This document shows, piece by piece, positions 27,918-35,933 of a DNA stretch of 64,000 bases. The position numbers and the translations under genes were made by a program. The stretch is taken from positions 1,860,001 to 1,924,000 of the forward strand of contig NZ_CP151637.1 of assembly GCF_038397755.1 (NCBI RefSeq), given 5' to 3'. Position 1 is the first letter of the stretch. Every line of letters begins with the position of its first letter. The notes beneath the pieces are model-generated. The model had not been told where the DNA came from, ran no database searches, and saw nothing but the letters and a program-made list of their open reading frames with translations. This DNA comes from Microbacterium sp. LWH7-1.2 (lineage in GTDB: Bacteria > Actinomycetota > Actinomycetes > Actinomycetales > Microbacteriaceae).

Positions 27918-28651
27918 AGGTGCAGCCCGAGAGAGTTCGCCGTGCCCGGCCACATGCCCGGGTTGTAGTCACCGTCGAAATTGGGACCGTATCCCGTCGC
28001 CGTCTCCGGAACATCGATCACCGCCTCCGGGATACCCGTCGGCAGATAGCCGCCCGGTAGCCAGTTCTCGTTGGCCCCCGATTCGTTCCCCGACGGCAAT
28101 CGGAGGTTGGTCAGCTCTTCGGGCGCGAAGTGCCGGATCTCGACGTCCTTCAGCGGCAGGTTGAGGTCATTGTCGATGTGGAAGTACTTGGCGTCGATGC
28201 CCAGGGCATCCGCGACGGCATGCGCGTCCCCGCCGGTGTCGTCCAGGATCTTCTGCAATTCCGACGTCGGGAAGGCGAACGTCGCGTGGTCCCGCTGCCC
28301 CGGCCCGTAGGTGTGCAGCGCGTCGGAGAAGTAGATCCTGCTGGCACCATCGTCGAACCGGGCGAGGTGCTGGTCGATGTAGTCGGCATCCAGGTACTCG
28401 CCGGGCTGCGGACGGTCACCCCATCCCGCATCGACGACGTCATTCGGCGTCCAGTCGGTGTCTCTCCTCCACCCGTCCCGCAACGCGTCGGGCACATTCG
28501 TCCCATCGAGGTCGGTGACGCCATCCGTATTGCGGTTCTGCTTCTGCCCATGCTTGCGGAACATCTCAGACAGCTGCCGAACATGCACCGGCATATCGTC
28601 CAGAGCGTTCTTCAGCGGTCGGATGACCGCGTCGCCGATTCCCTTGCCCAT
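27914..28651 (-). CDS. Putative type VII toxin C with RLPSGNE..GAN..PGG C-terminus
   Basis: 245 residues. The N-terminal helix (AVIRPLKNALDDMPVHVRQLSEMF) resembles that of toxin A. The C-terminal region (75-230) contains EYLDADYIDQHLARF, SRIYFSDALHTYGPGQRDHATF and the block NLRLPSGNESGANENWLPGG, then GIPEAVID. I recall similar R-P-S/T-G-N-E-x-GAN..W-PGG..PEAV blocks at the ends of actinobacterial toxin-like proteins but cannot name the activity. It follows its carrier by 2 bp and overlaps the candidate immunity gene as ATGA. Confidence 0.6.
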   Translation of the reverse strand: MGKGIGDAVIRPLKNALDDMPVHVRQLSEMFRKHGQKQNRNTDGVTDLDGTNVPDALRDGWRRDTDWTPNDVVDAGWGDRPQPGEYLDADYIDQHLARFDDGASRIYFSDALHTYGPGQRDHATFAFPTSELQKILDDTGGDAHAVADALGIDAKYFHIDNDLNLPLKDVEIRHFAPEELTNLRLPSGNESGANENWLPGGYLPTGIPEAVIDVPETATGYGPNFDGDYNPGMWPGTANSLGLHL

Positions 28652-28653
28652 CG

Positions 28654-29358
28654 TCAGTCCCCCGAGATATTCAAACTGGACAGATCGGCCATCAGCCGGT
28701 CCGTGAGCGTCTCCACGTCGCCGGCGTGCTGCTCCATCTCGCCCTCGGCCTGCTCCAGCGCCTGCAAATCGGCATAGAACTCATCGGGGTCCCCCGCGAC
28801 CGCTTCCACGACGGGCGATTCCAGCGCCGCCATGATCACGACGGGAAGTTCCTCCGCCAACGGCTCGATCGCCATCGGCAGCAGCTGGTTCAGCAGCTGT
28901 TCGATCGCGATGTCGACCGCTGCGTTCAGCAGCTTCTTCTTGATCAACAGCATGGGCCCTGCCCCCACCGCTGAGATCGGGTTCGTCAGCATCGCCACCA
29001 GCGTGATCAACGTCGCGGTCACATCGACGATGACCTTCATCTTCAGCGCGAACACCGCATCGGCGGCGATGTCCATCCCGGTCGGCACCGGACCGAGCAG
29101 ATCCAGCAGCTTGTCGAGATTCTGCGATCGGTTCGTGTTCCACGCGCTGACGTATGCCGGGCCGGCCTGTCCGCGCATAGCGGCCGCAAGATCGCCGTTG
29201 ACCTTCCGGTCCATCGCCTGCAGCTTCCCTTCGAGCTCGTCGCGGAAGACCCGGACGATCCCCGCACCGCGGCGAAGCTCGTCCTCGTCGACATCCGGCC
29301 ACTCGAAACCGAGCTTCTCCATCACCCAGATCAGCTCATTCGGCAACATCATGCCCAC
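28654..29358 (-). CDS. Type VII cargo carrier C, CpnT-N-terminus/WXG100-like domain
   Basis: 234 residues, nearly identical in layout to carrier A: GMMLPNELIWVMEKLGFEWPDVDEDEL, MRGQAGPAYVSAWNTNRSQNLDKLL, then KMKVIVDVTATLITLVAMLTNP and LLIKKKLLNAAVDIAIEQLL. The conserved middle and varied downstream partner are what one expects of a constant export module paired with exchangeable toxins. GTG 29358 follows GGAGG. First gene of the leftmost-reading module; purH ends 118 bp away. Confidence 0.8.
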   Translation of the reverse strand: MGMMLPNELIWVMEKLGFEWPDVDEDELRRGAGIVRVFRDELEGKLQAMDRKVNGDLAAAMRGQAGPAYVSAWNTNRSQNLDKLLDLLGPVPTGMDIAADAVFALKMKVIVDVTATLITLVAMLTNPISAVGAGPMLLIKKKLLNAAVDIAIEQLLNQLLPMAIEPLAEELPVVIMAALESPVVEAVAGDPDEFYADLQALEQAEGEMEQHAGDVETLTDRLMADLSSLNISGD

Positions 29359-29376
29359 GGCCCCACCTCCAGGGAG

Positions 29377-29423
29377 AGCCTAGACGCACCCGCCAGCGCG
29401 TCTCGATGGGGAGAACTACCCAT
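29377..29423 (-). promoter_or_regulatory. Type VII promoter, module C
   Basis: Palindrome ATGGGTAGTTCTCCCCAT (29406-29423), identical to the WXG100 copy, with a 23-bp spacer to TAGGCT (29377-29382). The palindrome lies 47 bp from the carrier C start. Confidence 0.7.
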
Positions 29424-29476
29424 GCATCCGTCGGCTGCGCTCGCGCTCTGGCGGACGACCTGCTGTACGTCGCCGG

Positions 29477-31081
29477 TCAGTGGAAGAAGTGGCGCTCACC
29501 GGTGAAGAACATCGTGACGTTCGCCTCGCTCGCCGCGGCGATGACCTCGTCGTCGCGGACCGAGCCGCCCGGCTGGACGATGGCCGAGATGCCGGCGTCG
29601 AGCAGGATCTGCGGGCCGTCCGCGAAGGGGAAGAAGGCGTCGGATGCTGCGACCGACCCCGCGGCGCGGTCACCGGCCCGCTCGACCGCGAGGCGGCACG
29701 AGTCGACACGGTTCACCTGGCCCATGCCGATGCCGACCGTCGCCGAGTTCTTGGCGAGGACGATGGCGTTCGACTTGACGGCGCGGCAGGCCTTCCAGGC
29801 GAAGATGAGGTTGGTCATCTCCTCGTCGGCAGGACGCTCGCCCGACACCAGCTGCCAGTCCTTCGCGACCGACTCGATGTCGTCGGGGAACCGGTCGGCG
29901 TCCTGCAGCAGCAGGCCGCCCGAGACGAGGCGCACGTCCATGCGCTCCTGCTGCCAGTCGGCCGGCAGCTGCAGCAGGCGCAGGTTCTTCTTCGCCTTGA
30001 AGACCTCGAGCGCCGCCGGCTCGAACGAGGGCGCGACGATGACCTCGGTGAAGATGTCCTTGAGGTTCTCGGCCATCTTGAGGGTCACGGTGCCGTTCGC
30101 GGCGATCACTCCGCCGTACGCCGACACCGGGTCGCACTCGTGGGCGCGCAGGTGCGCGCTCGCGATGGGGTCGAGCGCGTTCGGCGCCGTCACCGCGATG
30201 CCGCAGGGGTTCGCGTGCTTGATGATCGCGACGGCGGGCTTGACCATGTCGAAGGCGGCGCGCAGGGCCGCGTCGGCGTCGACGTAGTTGTTGTACGACA
30301 TCTCCTTGCCCTGGAGCTGGATCGCCTGGGCGATGCCGTGGCCGCCGTTGCGGGTGTAGATCGCCGCACGCTGGTGCGAGTTCTCGCCGTAGCGGAGCGT
30401 CGCGAGGCGCTCGGCCTTGATCGTGAGGTGCGCCGGCAGATCCTCTTCGAGGAGCGTGCCCTCGGTGAACCAGGTGGCGACGGCGCGGTCGTACTCGGCG
30501 GTGTGCGCGAAGGCACGAGCCGCGAGCTCGCGGCGCTGCACCAGCGTCGTGCCGCCGGCGCGGACGGCCTCGATGACCGCGGGGTACGACGACGGCGAGA
30601 CGACGATCGCGACGTTGGCGTAGTTCTTCGCCGACGCGCGCACCATCGCCGGGCCGCCGATGTCGATCTGCTCGACGACGTCGTCGCCCTGCGCGCCGGA
30701 GCGCACGGTCTCGACGAACGGGTACAGGTTCACCACGACGAGCTCGAACGGCGCGATGCCGAGCTCGCCGAGCTGGCGCTCGTGGTCCTCGAGGCGGAGG
30801 TCGGCGAGGAGTCCCGCGTGCACGCTCGGGTGGAGGGTCTTGACGCGCCCGTCGAGGGACTCGGGGAACCCGGTGACGCTCGACACGTCGGTGACGGTGT
30901 AGCCGGCCTCACGCAGGAGCGTCGCGGAGCCGCCCGTCGACACGATCTCGACACCGGCGGCGGCCAGCGCCTCGCCGAGCGCCAGCAGGTCGGTCTTGTC
31001 GCTCACCGAGACGAGTGCGCGGCGCACCGCGACGACGTCGCGGGGGCGGTACAGGGCGGGGTCGTGGCTCGGTCCGGCCAT
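29477..31081 (-). CDS. purH: Bifunctional AICAR transformylase/IMP cyclohydrolase
   Basis: 534 residues, full family length. It catalyses the last two steps of de novo IMP synthesis: formyl transfer from 10-formyl-THF to AICAR, then ring closure. The N-terminal MGS-like cyclohydrolase domain shows [31 protein letters not shown] and VVVNLYPF; the C-terminal transformylase shows [16 protein letters not shown] and [12 protein letters not shown]. It lies 27 bp after purN on the same strand, as in many Actinobacteria. Confidence 0.98.
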   Translation of the reverse strand: MAGPSHDPALYRPRDVVAVRRALVSVSDKTDLLALGEALAAAGVEIVSTGGSATLLREAGYTVTDVSSVTGFPESLDGRVKTLHPSVHAGLLADLRLEDHERQLGELGIAPFELVVVNLYPFVETVRSGAQGDDVVEQIDIGGPAMVRASAKNYANVAIVVSPSSYPAVIEAVRAGGTTLVQRRELAARAFAHTAEYDRAVATWFTEGTLLEEDLPAHLTIKAERLATLRYGENSHQRAAIYTRNGGHGIAQAIQLQGKEMSYNNYVDADAALRAAFDMVKPAVAIIKHANPCGIAVTAPNALDPIASAHLRAHECDPVSAYGGVIAANGTVTLKMAENLKDIFTEVIVAPSFEPAALEVFKAKKNLRLLQLPADWQQERMDVRLVSGGLLLQDADRFPDDIESVAKDWQLVSGERPADEEMTNLIFAWKACRAVKSNAIVLAKNSATVGIGMGQVNRVDSCRLAVERAGDRAAGSVAASDAFFPFADGPQILLDAGISAIVQPGGSVRDDEVIAAASEANVTMFFTGERHFFH

Positions 31082-31108
31082 GGCGGATCTCCTCGGTGGG
31101 GGTGGGGG

Positions 31109-31711
31109 TCAGAGCTGGGCGCTCGCGGACACCGCCGCGAGGTCGAGGTCGCCGGTCGCGACGCGGCGCACCACGTCGATCAGGAGGCGGCGCTCGACGG
31201 GCTTGATGCGCTCGTGCAGGGCGTGCTCGTCGTCGCCGGGGAGTACGGGCACGCGCTCCTGGGCGAGGATCGGCCCCGAGTCGACCCCGTTGTCGACGAT
31301 GATGACGCTGGCCCCGGTCTGTGCCACGTCGGCGGCGAGTGCGTCGCGCACCCCGTGCGCACCGGGGAACTCCGGCAGGTACGCCGGGTGGGTGTTGATG
31401 ATGCGCGGCGACCAGGCGTCGACGAGGTCCGCCGGCAGCAGGCGCATGAGGCCGCTCAGCACGACGAGGTCGGGCCGCCACACGTCCAGCTGGGTGCCGA
31501 GCTCGGCGCCCCACTCCTCGCGGCTCGCGAACTGCGTGAACGGCACCATGAACGTGGGGATGCCGTACTCCTCGGCGTGCCCGAACCCGTCGGCCTCGCG
31601 ATCGGCGCCGACGACGACGATGCGGGCGGGGAAGTCGGGGTCGGCCGCCGCGTCGAGCAGAGCGCGCAGGTTGGACCCCGTGCCCGAGATGAGAACAGCG
31701 ACCGTCAGCAC
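31109..31711 (-). CDS. purN: Phosphoribosylglycinamide formyltransferase
   Basis: 200 residues. It transfers a formyl group from 10-formyl-THF to GAR in purine synthesis. [15 protein letters not shown] is the phosphate-binding start. The catalytic Asn/His appear in [16 protein letters not shown] and the Asp in [12 protein letters not shown]. It is the middle gene of perM-purN-purH. Confidence 0.97.
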   Translation of the reverse strand: MLTVAVLISGTGSNLRALLDAAADPDFPARIVVVGADREADGFGHAEEYGIPTFMVPFTQFASREEWGAELGTQLDVWRPDLVVLSGLMRLLPADLVDAWSPRIINTHPAYLPEFPGAHGVRDALAADVAQTGASVIIVDNGVDSGPILAQERVPVLPGDDEHALHERIKPVERRLLIDVVRRVATGDLDLAAVSASAQL

Positions 31712-31752
31712 CGGCCTAGTCTAATCGGAACCTTCCCTCGCGCCGGGCGGCG

Positions 31753-33375
31753 TCACTCCCACCCAGCGCTCTCCCCGGGCGTCGCCGACCGGGGCAGGTC
31801 GATCGGTTCGGTCGTCGCCTCCGATGTGACAGGAGGGGACGGATGCTGCGCCCCTGCGTCGCCCCCCGGCACCGCGCCGCCTCTCCGGGCGGTGAACGCG
31901 GCGACCGCAGCGAACGCGGCCGCCTCCGGGGGTTCGGGGTGCGGGTCCTCGTCCTGCGGGACCGGTTCGACCGCGGCCGGCGTCGGCGCGGAGTGCTCCG
32001 TGGCCGAGCGCCCGCCGGCGGATCGCGGCGACAGCAGCAGGATCGCGGCGCCGAGCAGCACCTCGAGCCCGACCGCCAGCGCGACGGGCCCCGCATCGGG
32101 CCCGAACTCGGCGAGCCGCCCGGGTCCGAGCGAGCCGGATGCCGCCCACGCGAGCAGCGCTGCCGCGCCCCCCGAGAGCAGCGCGATGCCCGCGGTCACG
32201 ACAAGACGTGCCGCGATCGGATCCTCGGGGACATCGACGTGGCGGTCGAGAGGCGCCACCGTGGCGGGCTCCGCCGGAGCCGCCCCCGACAGCAGCCCGC
32301 TGAGCGCCGCCGTCTTCCCGGCATCGAACCGCGACGACGCCGGACCGGCCGAGGGCGCGGGATGCGGCATCCGTTCGCGGGAACCTCCCCCCGCGTGCAG
32401 GAGCCGCGAACGCGCGATCCACCCGGCGAGCCCGCCGAGGGCGATGGGCAGCAGGGCGAGCAGGAGCAGCCACGACGTCGTCGATTCGGGCACGGCGCCC
32501 AGCGCCGGCAGGCCCGGGATGACGCCGACCTGCGTGCCGGCGGGCGAGACCGAGGTCCCGGTGCCGACGGCGAAGCCGGGTCCGGCGGCGAAGCTCATCC
32601 CCCACACCGCGAGGGTGGGCACGTAGGCGAGCTGCGCGAGCGTGATGACGGTGGCGCCGAGCGGGTCGACGTCTCCGGCCTGGAACAGCGCGACGATCTG
32701 CCCCGCGCGAGCGAACAGGGCGACGGCAGCCACTGCGGCGCCGATGCCGACCAGTCCGACCACGACGACGGCCGTCCCGCGCGCGACGAGCGCGGGCACC
32801 TCCCCCCAGCCGTGCGGCGCGGCCTCGACGCGGTCGCGCAGGCGGGCGATCGCGCCGGAGCCGGCCTCGGACCACTCCGTGACCGCGGCGGCGACGACGG
32901 CGGGAACGGCGAACAGCAGCGTCGGAACGAGGATCGCCTGCCATTGCTCGGCGCGCGCGACGTCGTTCGCCCCGGTCAGCGCGGCGCCGGTGGTCAGCAC
33001 GGCGAACACGGCACTCGAGGTGAGCACACCGGTGAGCCACGCGTCGGCGTGCGAGGCGCGGGTCCCCGAGCGGGCGGCGAAGATGACCGTGAACCCGGCG
33101 AACGCGAGCGGGGCCAGGGACAGGACGAAGGATGCTGCGCCCGCATCGATCCCCGTCGCAGCGAGGTAGTCGGGCGGCAGCGTGATGGCGAGCGGCACGA
33201 GATTGCCGAGCTGCCAGACCGACACGGCCGCCGGCCACAGCACACCCCAGTCCGCTCCGCCGCCGAATCCGAACACCCACAGCAGGGTGAGCGGAGCGAG
33301 GGTCACGGCAAGACCGACGGCCGCCGCGATGACGGCGTCGATGGAGGCGAGAAGGGCGACGATGAGGCGATGCAT
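31753..33375 (-). CDS. perM: Multi-pass membrane protein, DUF6350 (PerM-like)
   Basis: 540 residues with about eight to nine hydrophobic helices in the first 330 (for example LIVALLASIDAVIAAAVGLAV, VPALVARGTAVVVVGLVGIGAAVAAVALF), then a Pro/Ala-rich cytosolic tail with one more helical pair. Position upstream of purN and the ALxxPLTLLWxFG start are typical of the DUF6350/PerM family, linked in mycobacteria to cell division under stress (established knowledge). Role here is by homology. Confidence 0.8.
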   Translation of the reverse strand: MHRLIVALLASIDAVIAAAVGLAVTLAPLTLLWVFGFGGGADWGVLWPAAVSVWQLGNLVPLAITLPPDYLAATGIDAGAASFVLSLAPLAFAGFTVIFAARSGTRASHADAWLTGVLTSSAVFAVLTTGAALTGANDVARAEQWQAILVPTLLFAVPAVVAAAVTEWSEAGSGAIARLRDRVEAAPHGWGEVPALVARGTAVVVVGLVGIGAAVAAVALFARAGQIVALFQAGDVDPLGATVITLAQLAYVPTLAVWGMSFAAGPGFAVGTGTSVSPAGTQVGVIPGLPALGAVPESTTSWLLLLALLPIALGGLAGWIARSRLLHAGGGSRERMPHPAPSAGPASSRFDAGKTAALSGLLSGAAPAEPATVAPLDRHVDVPEDPIAARLVVTAGIALLSGGAAALLAWAASGSLGPGRLAEFGPDAGPVALAVGLEVLLGAAILLLSPRSAGGRSATEHSAPTPAAVEPVPQDEDPHPEPPEAAAFAAVAAFTARRGGAVPGGDAGAQHPSPPVTSEATTEPIDLPRSATPGESAGWE

Positions 33376-33502
33376 GCGCCATCGACCCTACTTCGGCGCA
33401 CCGGCTCGGGGGCGGCGCCCGCGCGCGCGGTCGAGGCATCCGTCCAGCGAATCCTCAGGTTGGGAGGGAGCGACTAACGTTTCACCTCGGAGGTCCCCCC
33501 AC

Positions 33503-34987
33503 ATGAGTACAGCCGAGTCCACGGCGCCCAATGCCCCCGCCGAAATTCCCGACACCGAGCCCCCGGAGCCGAAGAACGGCGTCGACCGGTTCTTCGAGAT
33601 CACCAAGCGCGGATCGACCATCCCCGCCGAGATCCGCGGCGGTGTCGTCACCTTCGTGACGATGGCGTACATCGTCATCCTGAACCCCATCATCCTGTCC
33701 AGTGGCACGGATGTCGCGGGCGCCACCCTCGGGTTCACGCAGGTCGCCGCGACCACCGCACTGACCGCCGGCGTGATGACGCTGCTGTTCGGTCTCGTGA
33801 CCCGCCTGCCCTTCGCGTTCGCGGCGGGCCTCGGCATCAACTCGTTCCTCGCGGTGTCGGTCGTCGGGCAGGTCACGTGGCCCGAGGCGATGGGCCTCGT
33901 CGTCATCAACGGTCTGATCATCGTCCTGCTGGCCGCCACGGGCCTGCGCCGCATGATCTTCGACGCCGTGCCGATCCAGCTGAAGCTCGCCATCACGGTC
34001 GGCATCGGACTCTTCATCGCGTTCATCGGCTTCGTCGACGCCGGCTTCGTCACCGCGACGGGTGCGTCCTCTCCCCCGGTGGGGCTCGGCGTGAACGGCT
34101 CCGTCGCGACGGTGCCGACGCTCATCTTCGTCTTCACGCTGCTGCTCACCGGCATCCTGGTCGCCCGCAAGGTCAAGGGCGGCATCCTCATCGGCCTCGT
34201 CACGGGCACCATGGTGGCGGTGATCGTCGAGGCGATCTGGAACATCGGCCCGAAGTTCGACGGCGACGAGGTCGACCCCGGAGGTTGGGGGTTGTCGGTC
34301 CCCGAGCTGCCGTCATCGCTGGTCAGCGTCCCCGACCTGTCGCTCGTCGGCCAGGTGTCGTTCGGATCGTTCGAGCGCATCGGCGTGCTCGCCGCGCTCA
34401 TGCTCGTCTTCACGCTCGTCTTCACGAACTTCTTCGACGCCATGGGCACGATGACCGGTCTGTCGAAGGAGGCCGGCCTGGCCGACGAGAGGGGCGATTT
34501 CCCGCGCATCAGGTCGGCGCTCATCGTCGAGGGTGTCGGCGCGGTCGCGGGTGGTTTCACGTCCAGCTCGTCGAACACGGTGTTCATCGAGTCCGGCGCC
34601 GGCATCGGCGAGGGCGCCCGCACCGGCCTCGCCAACGTCGTGACCGGTGGCCTGTTCCTCGTCGCGATGTTCTTCACGCCGCTCGTGTCCATCGTGCCCA
34701 CCGAGGTCGCGGCATCGGCTCTGGTCATCGTCGGCGCGCTGATGATGTCGCAGATCCGCTTCATCGACTTCTCGGACTTCTCGGTCCTGCTTCCGGTGTT
34801 CCTCGCCGTCACGGTCATGCCGCTCACCTACTCGATCGCGAACGGCATCGGCGCGGGCTTCATCTCGTGGGTCGTCGTCCGGTCGCTGTCGGGCAAGGCG
34901 CGCGAGATCAGCCCGCTGCTCTGGATCGTCGCCGCGGGCTTCGTGCTGTACTTCGCGCGCGGACCGCTCGAGACCCTGCTCGGCTAG
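33503..34987 (+). CDS. NCS2-family purine/guanine-hypoxanthine permease (AzgA-like)
   Basis: 494 residues, about 12-14 membrane helices. The N-terminal GVDRFFEITKRGSTIPAEIRGGVVTFVTMAYIV is typical of the AzgA branch of NCS2 proton-coupled nucleobase permeases. NFFDAMGTMTGLSKEAG and SSNTVFIESGAGIGEGARTGL are the conserved substrate-site segments. Start at ATG 33503 behind CGGAGG; longer readings run back into the opposite-strand perM gene. Purine uptake fits the neighbouring purN-purH genes, from which it diverges. Confidence 0.93.
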   Translation: MSTAESTAPNAPAEIPDTEPPEPKNGVDRFFEITKRGSTIPAEIRGGVVTFVTMAYIVILNPIILSSGTDVAGATLGFTQVAATTALTAGVMTLLFGLVTRLPFAFAAGLGINSFLAVSVVGQVTWPEAMGLVVINGLIIVLLAATGLRRMIFDAVPIQLKLAITVGIGLFIAFIGFVDAGFVTATGASSPPVGLGVNGSVATVPTLIFVFTLLLTGILVARKVKGGILIGLVTGTMVAVIVEAIWNIGPKFDGDEVDPGGWGLSVPELPSSLVSVPDLSLVGQVSFGSFERIGVLAALMLVFTLVFTNFFDAMGTMTGLSKEAGLADERGDFPRIRSALIVEGVGAVAGGFTSSSSNTVFIESGAGIGEGARTGLANVVTGGLFLVAMFFTPLVSIVPTEVAASALVIVGALMMSQIRFIDFSDFSVLLPVFLAVTVMPLTYSIANGIGAGFISWVVVRSLSGKAREISPLLWIVAAGFVLYFARGPLETLLG

Positions 34988-35066
34988 GTCACATCGGAGG
35001 GGACGGATGCTGCGCGCCGCGGTATTCGTCCCCTGCGGCGTTTCGCGGGACGTGGGTGCCCGGGTC

Positions 35067-35129
35067 TGGGGCGCGCGGCGTCCGCTTGGGGCGCGCGGGA
35101 CGCGCCCCGAGCGGACGGGGTGCGCCCCA
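35067..35129. terminator. Large bidirectional terminator between convergent genes
   Basis: Nested arms: TGGGGCGC pairs with GCGCCCCA outside, and GTCCGCT plus GGGGCGCG pair with CGCGCCCC plus AGCGGAC (35080-35116) inside. It lies between the permease stop and the SUMF1-like gene stop, serving both strands. Confidence 0.75.
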
Positions 35130-35152
35130 AACCCCAGGGGGATGGAGTGGGG

Positions 35153-35896
35153 TCAGCGCAGCGGGGTCCAACCCGGGGGTGTCGGGCCGTCGCCGGCGGC
35201 GCGCTCCCTGTCGGCGCGGGCGGACCAGCCCTGCGCAGCATCCGTTCCGTCGAACCCTCCGCGCGCGACGCGGAAGCCGACGTCGTCGTGGTGCATGCGC
35301 GGGGCGCCACCGCGCCGTGTCGAGGCGCGGACGCTCCAGGCGTCGTCGGCGAACCCGCCGCCGCGGAAGACGCGGTAGTCGGCGTAGCGGGCGGGGTCGA
35401 GCAGGTCCCACGTCCACTCCCACGCGTTGCCGAGGGTGTCGAAGAGGCCGTTGAGGTTGGGCAGTTTGCCGCCGACGTTCTGCGGAGCCGTCACGCCGTC
35501 GGCGCTCGTCCACGCGACCTCGGCGAGCGGGCCGTAGTGAGGGCCGGTCGAGCCGGCACGGCAGGCGTGCTCCCACTCGGCTTCGGTGGGAAGCCGGAAG
35601 CCGTCGGCGTCGACGTGCCACGTGACGTCCTCGCCGTCGAACGAGTACGCGGGATCGAGGCCCTCCCACTCCGACGCGGCGTTGCAGAACCGGATCGCGC
35701 GCAGCCAGCTGACGTCGGTCGCTGGCCGGCGCGGGTGCGACGCGGGCTCGCCGAGAAGCTCGGCGAGCTGCTCCTGGGTGACGGCGTAGACCCCGATCTC
35801 GAAAGGCTCGAGCTCGGTGCTCCAGCGCGCCTTGCGACGTGCGTCGTGCAGGGTGACCGTTCCGCCGGCGATGCGGGCGAGTTCGATGTCGGTCAC
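35153..35896 (-). CDS. SUMF1/FGE-fold protein without the catalytic cysteine pair
   Basis: A 247-residue formylglycine-generating-enzyme-fold protein: YAVTQEQLAELL, RLPTEAEWEHACRAG, NAWEWTWD, YRVFRGGGFADDAWSVRAS and GFRVAR are the fold landmarks. True sulfatase-activating enzymes carry copper-binding cysteines in the segment following RGGSY; here that segment is DDAWSVRASTRRG, with none. No sulfatase gene is nearby. It is therefore more likely a structural or other enzymatic member of the family (EgtB/NirV-like) than an FGE. Function unknown. Confidence 0.8.
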   Translation of the reverse strand: MTDIELARIAGGTVTLHDARRKARWSTELEPFEIGVYAVTQEQLAELLGEPASHPRRPATDVSWLRAIRFCNAASEWEGLDPAYSFDGEDVTWHVDADGFRLPTEAEWEHACRAGSTGPHYGPLAEVAWTSADGVTAPQNVGGKLPNLNGLFDTLGNAWEWTWDLLDPARYADYRVFRGGGFADDAWSVRASTRRGGAPRMHHDDVGFRVARGGFDGTDAAQGWSARADRERAAGDGPTPPGWTPLR

Positions 35897-35933
35897 CGCG
35901 GAAGTATCCCACGGCGCGGAAAGGTGGTGACGG

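Noticed and set aside
29480..32626. Plus-strand open frame of about 1048 codons over purH-purN-perM.
   Set aside because: Same artefact; the minus-strand genes have complete domain motifs and normal lengths.
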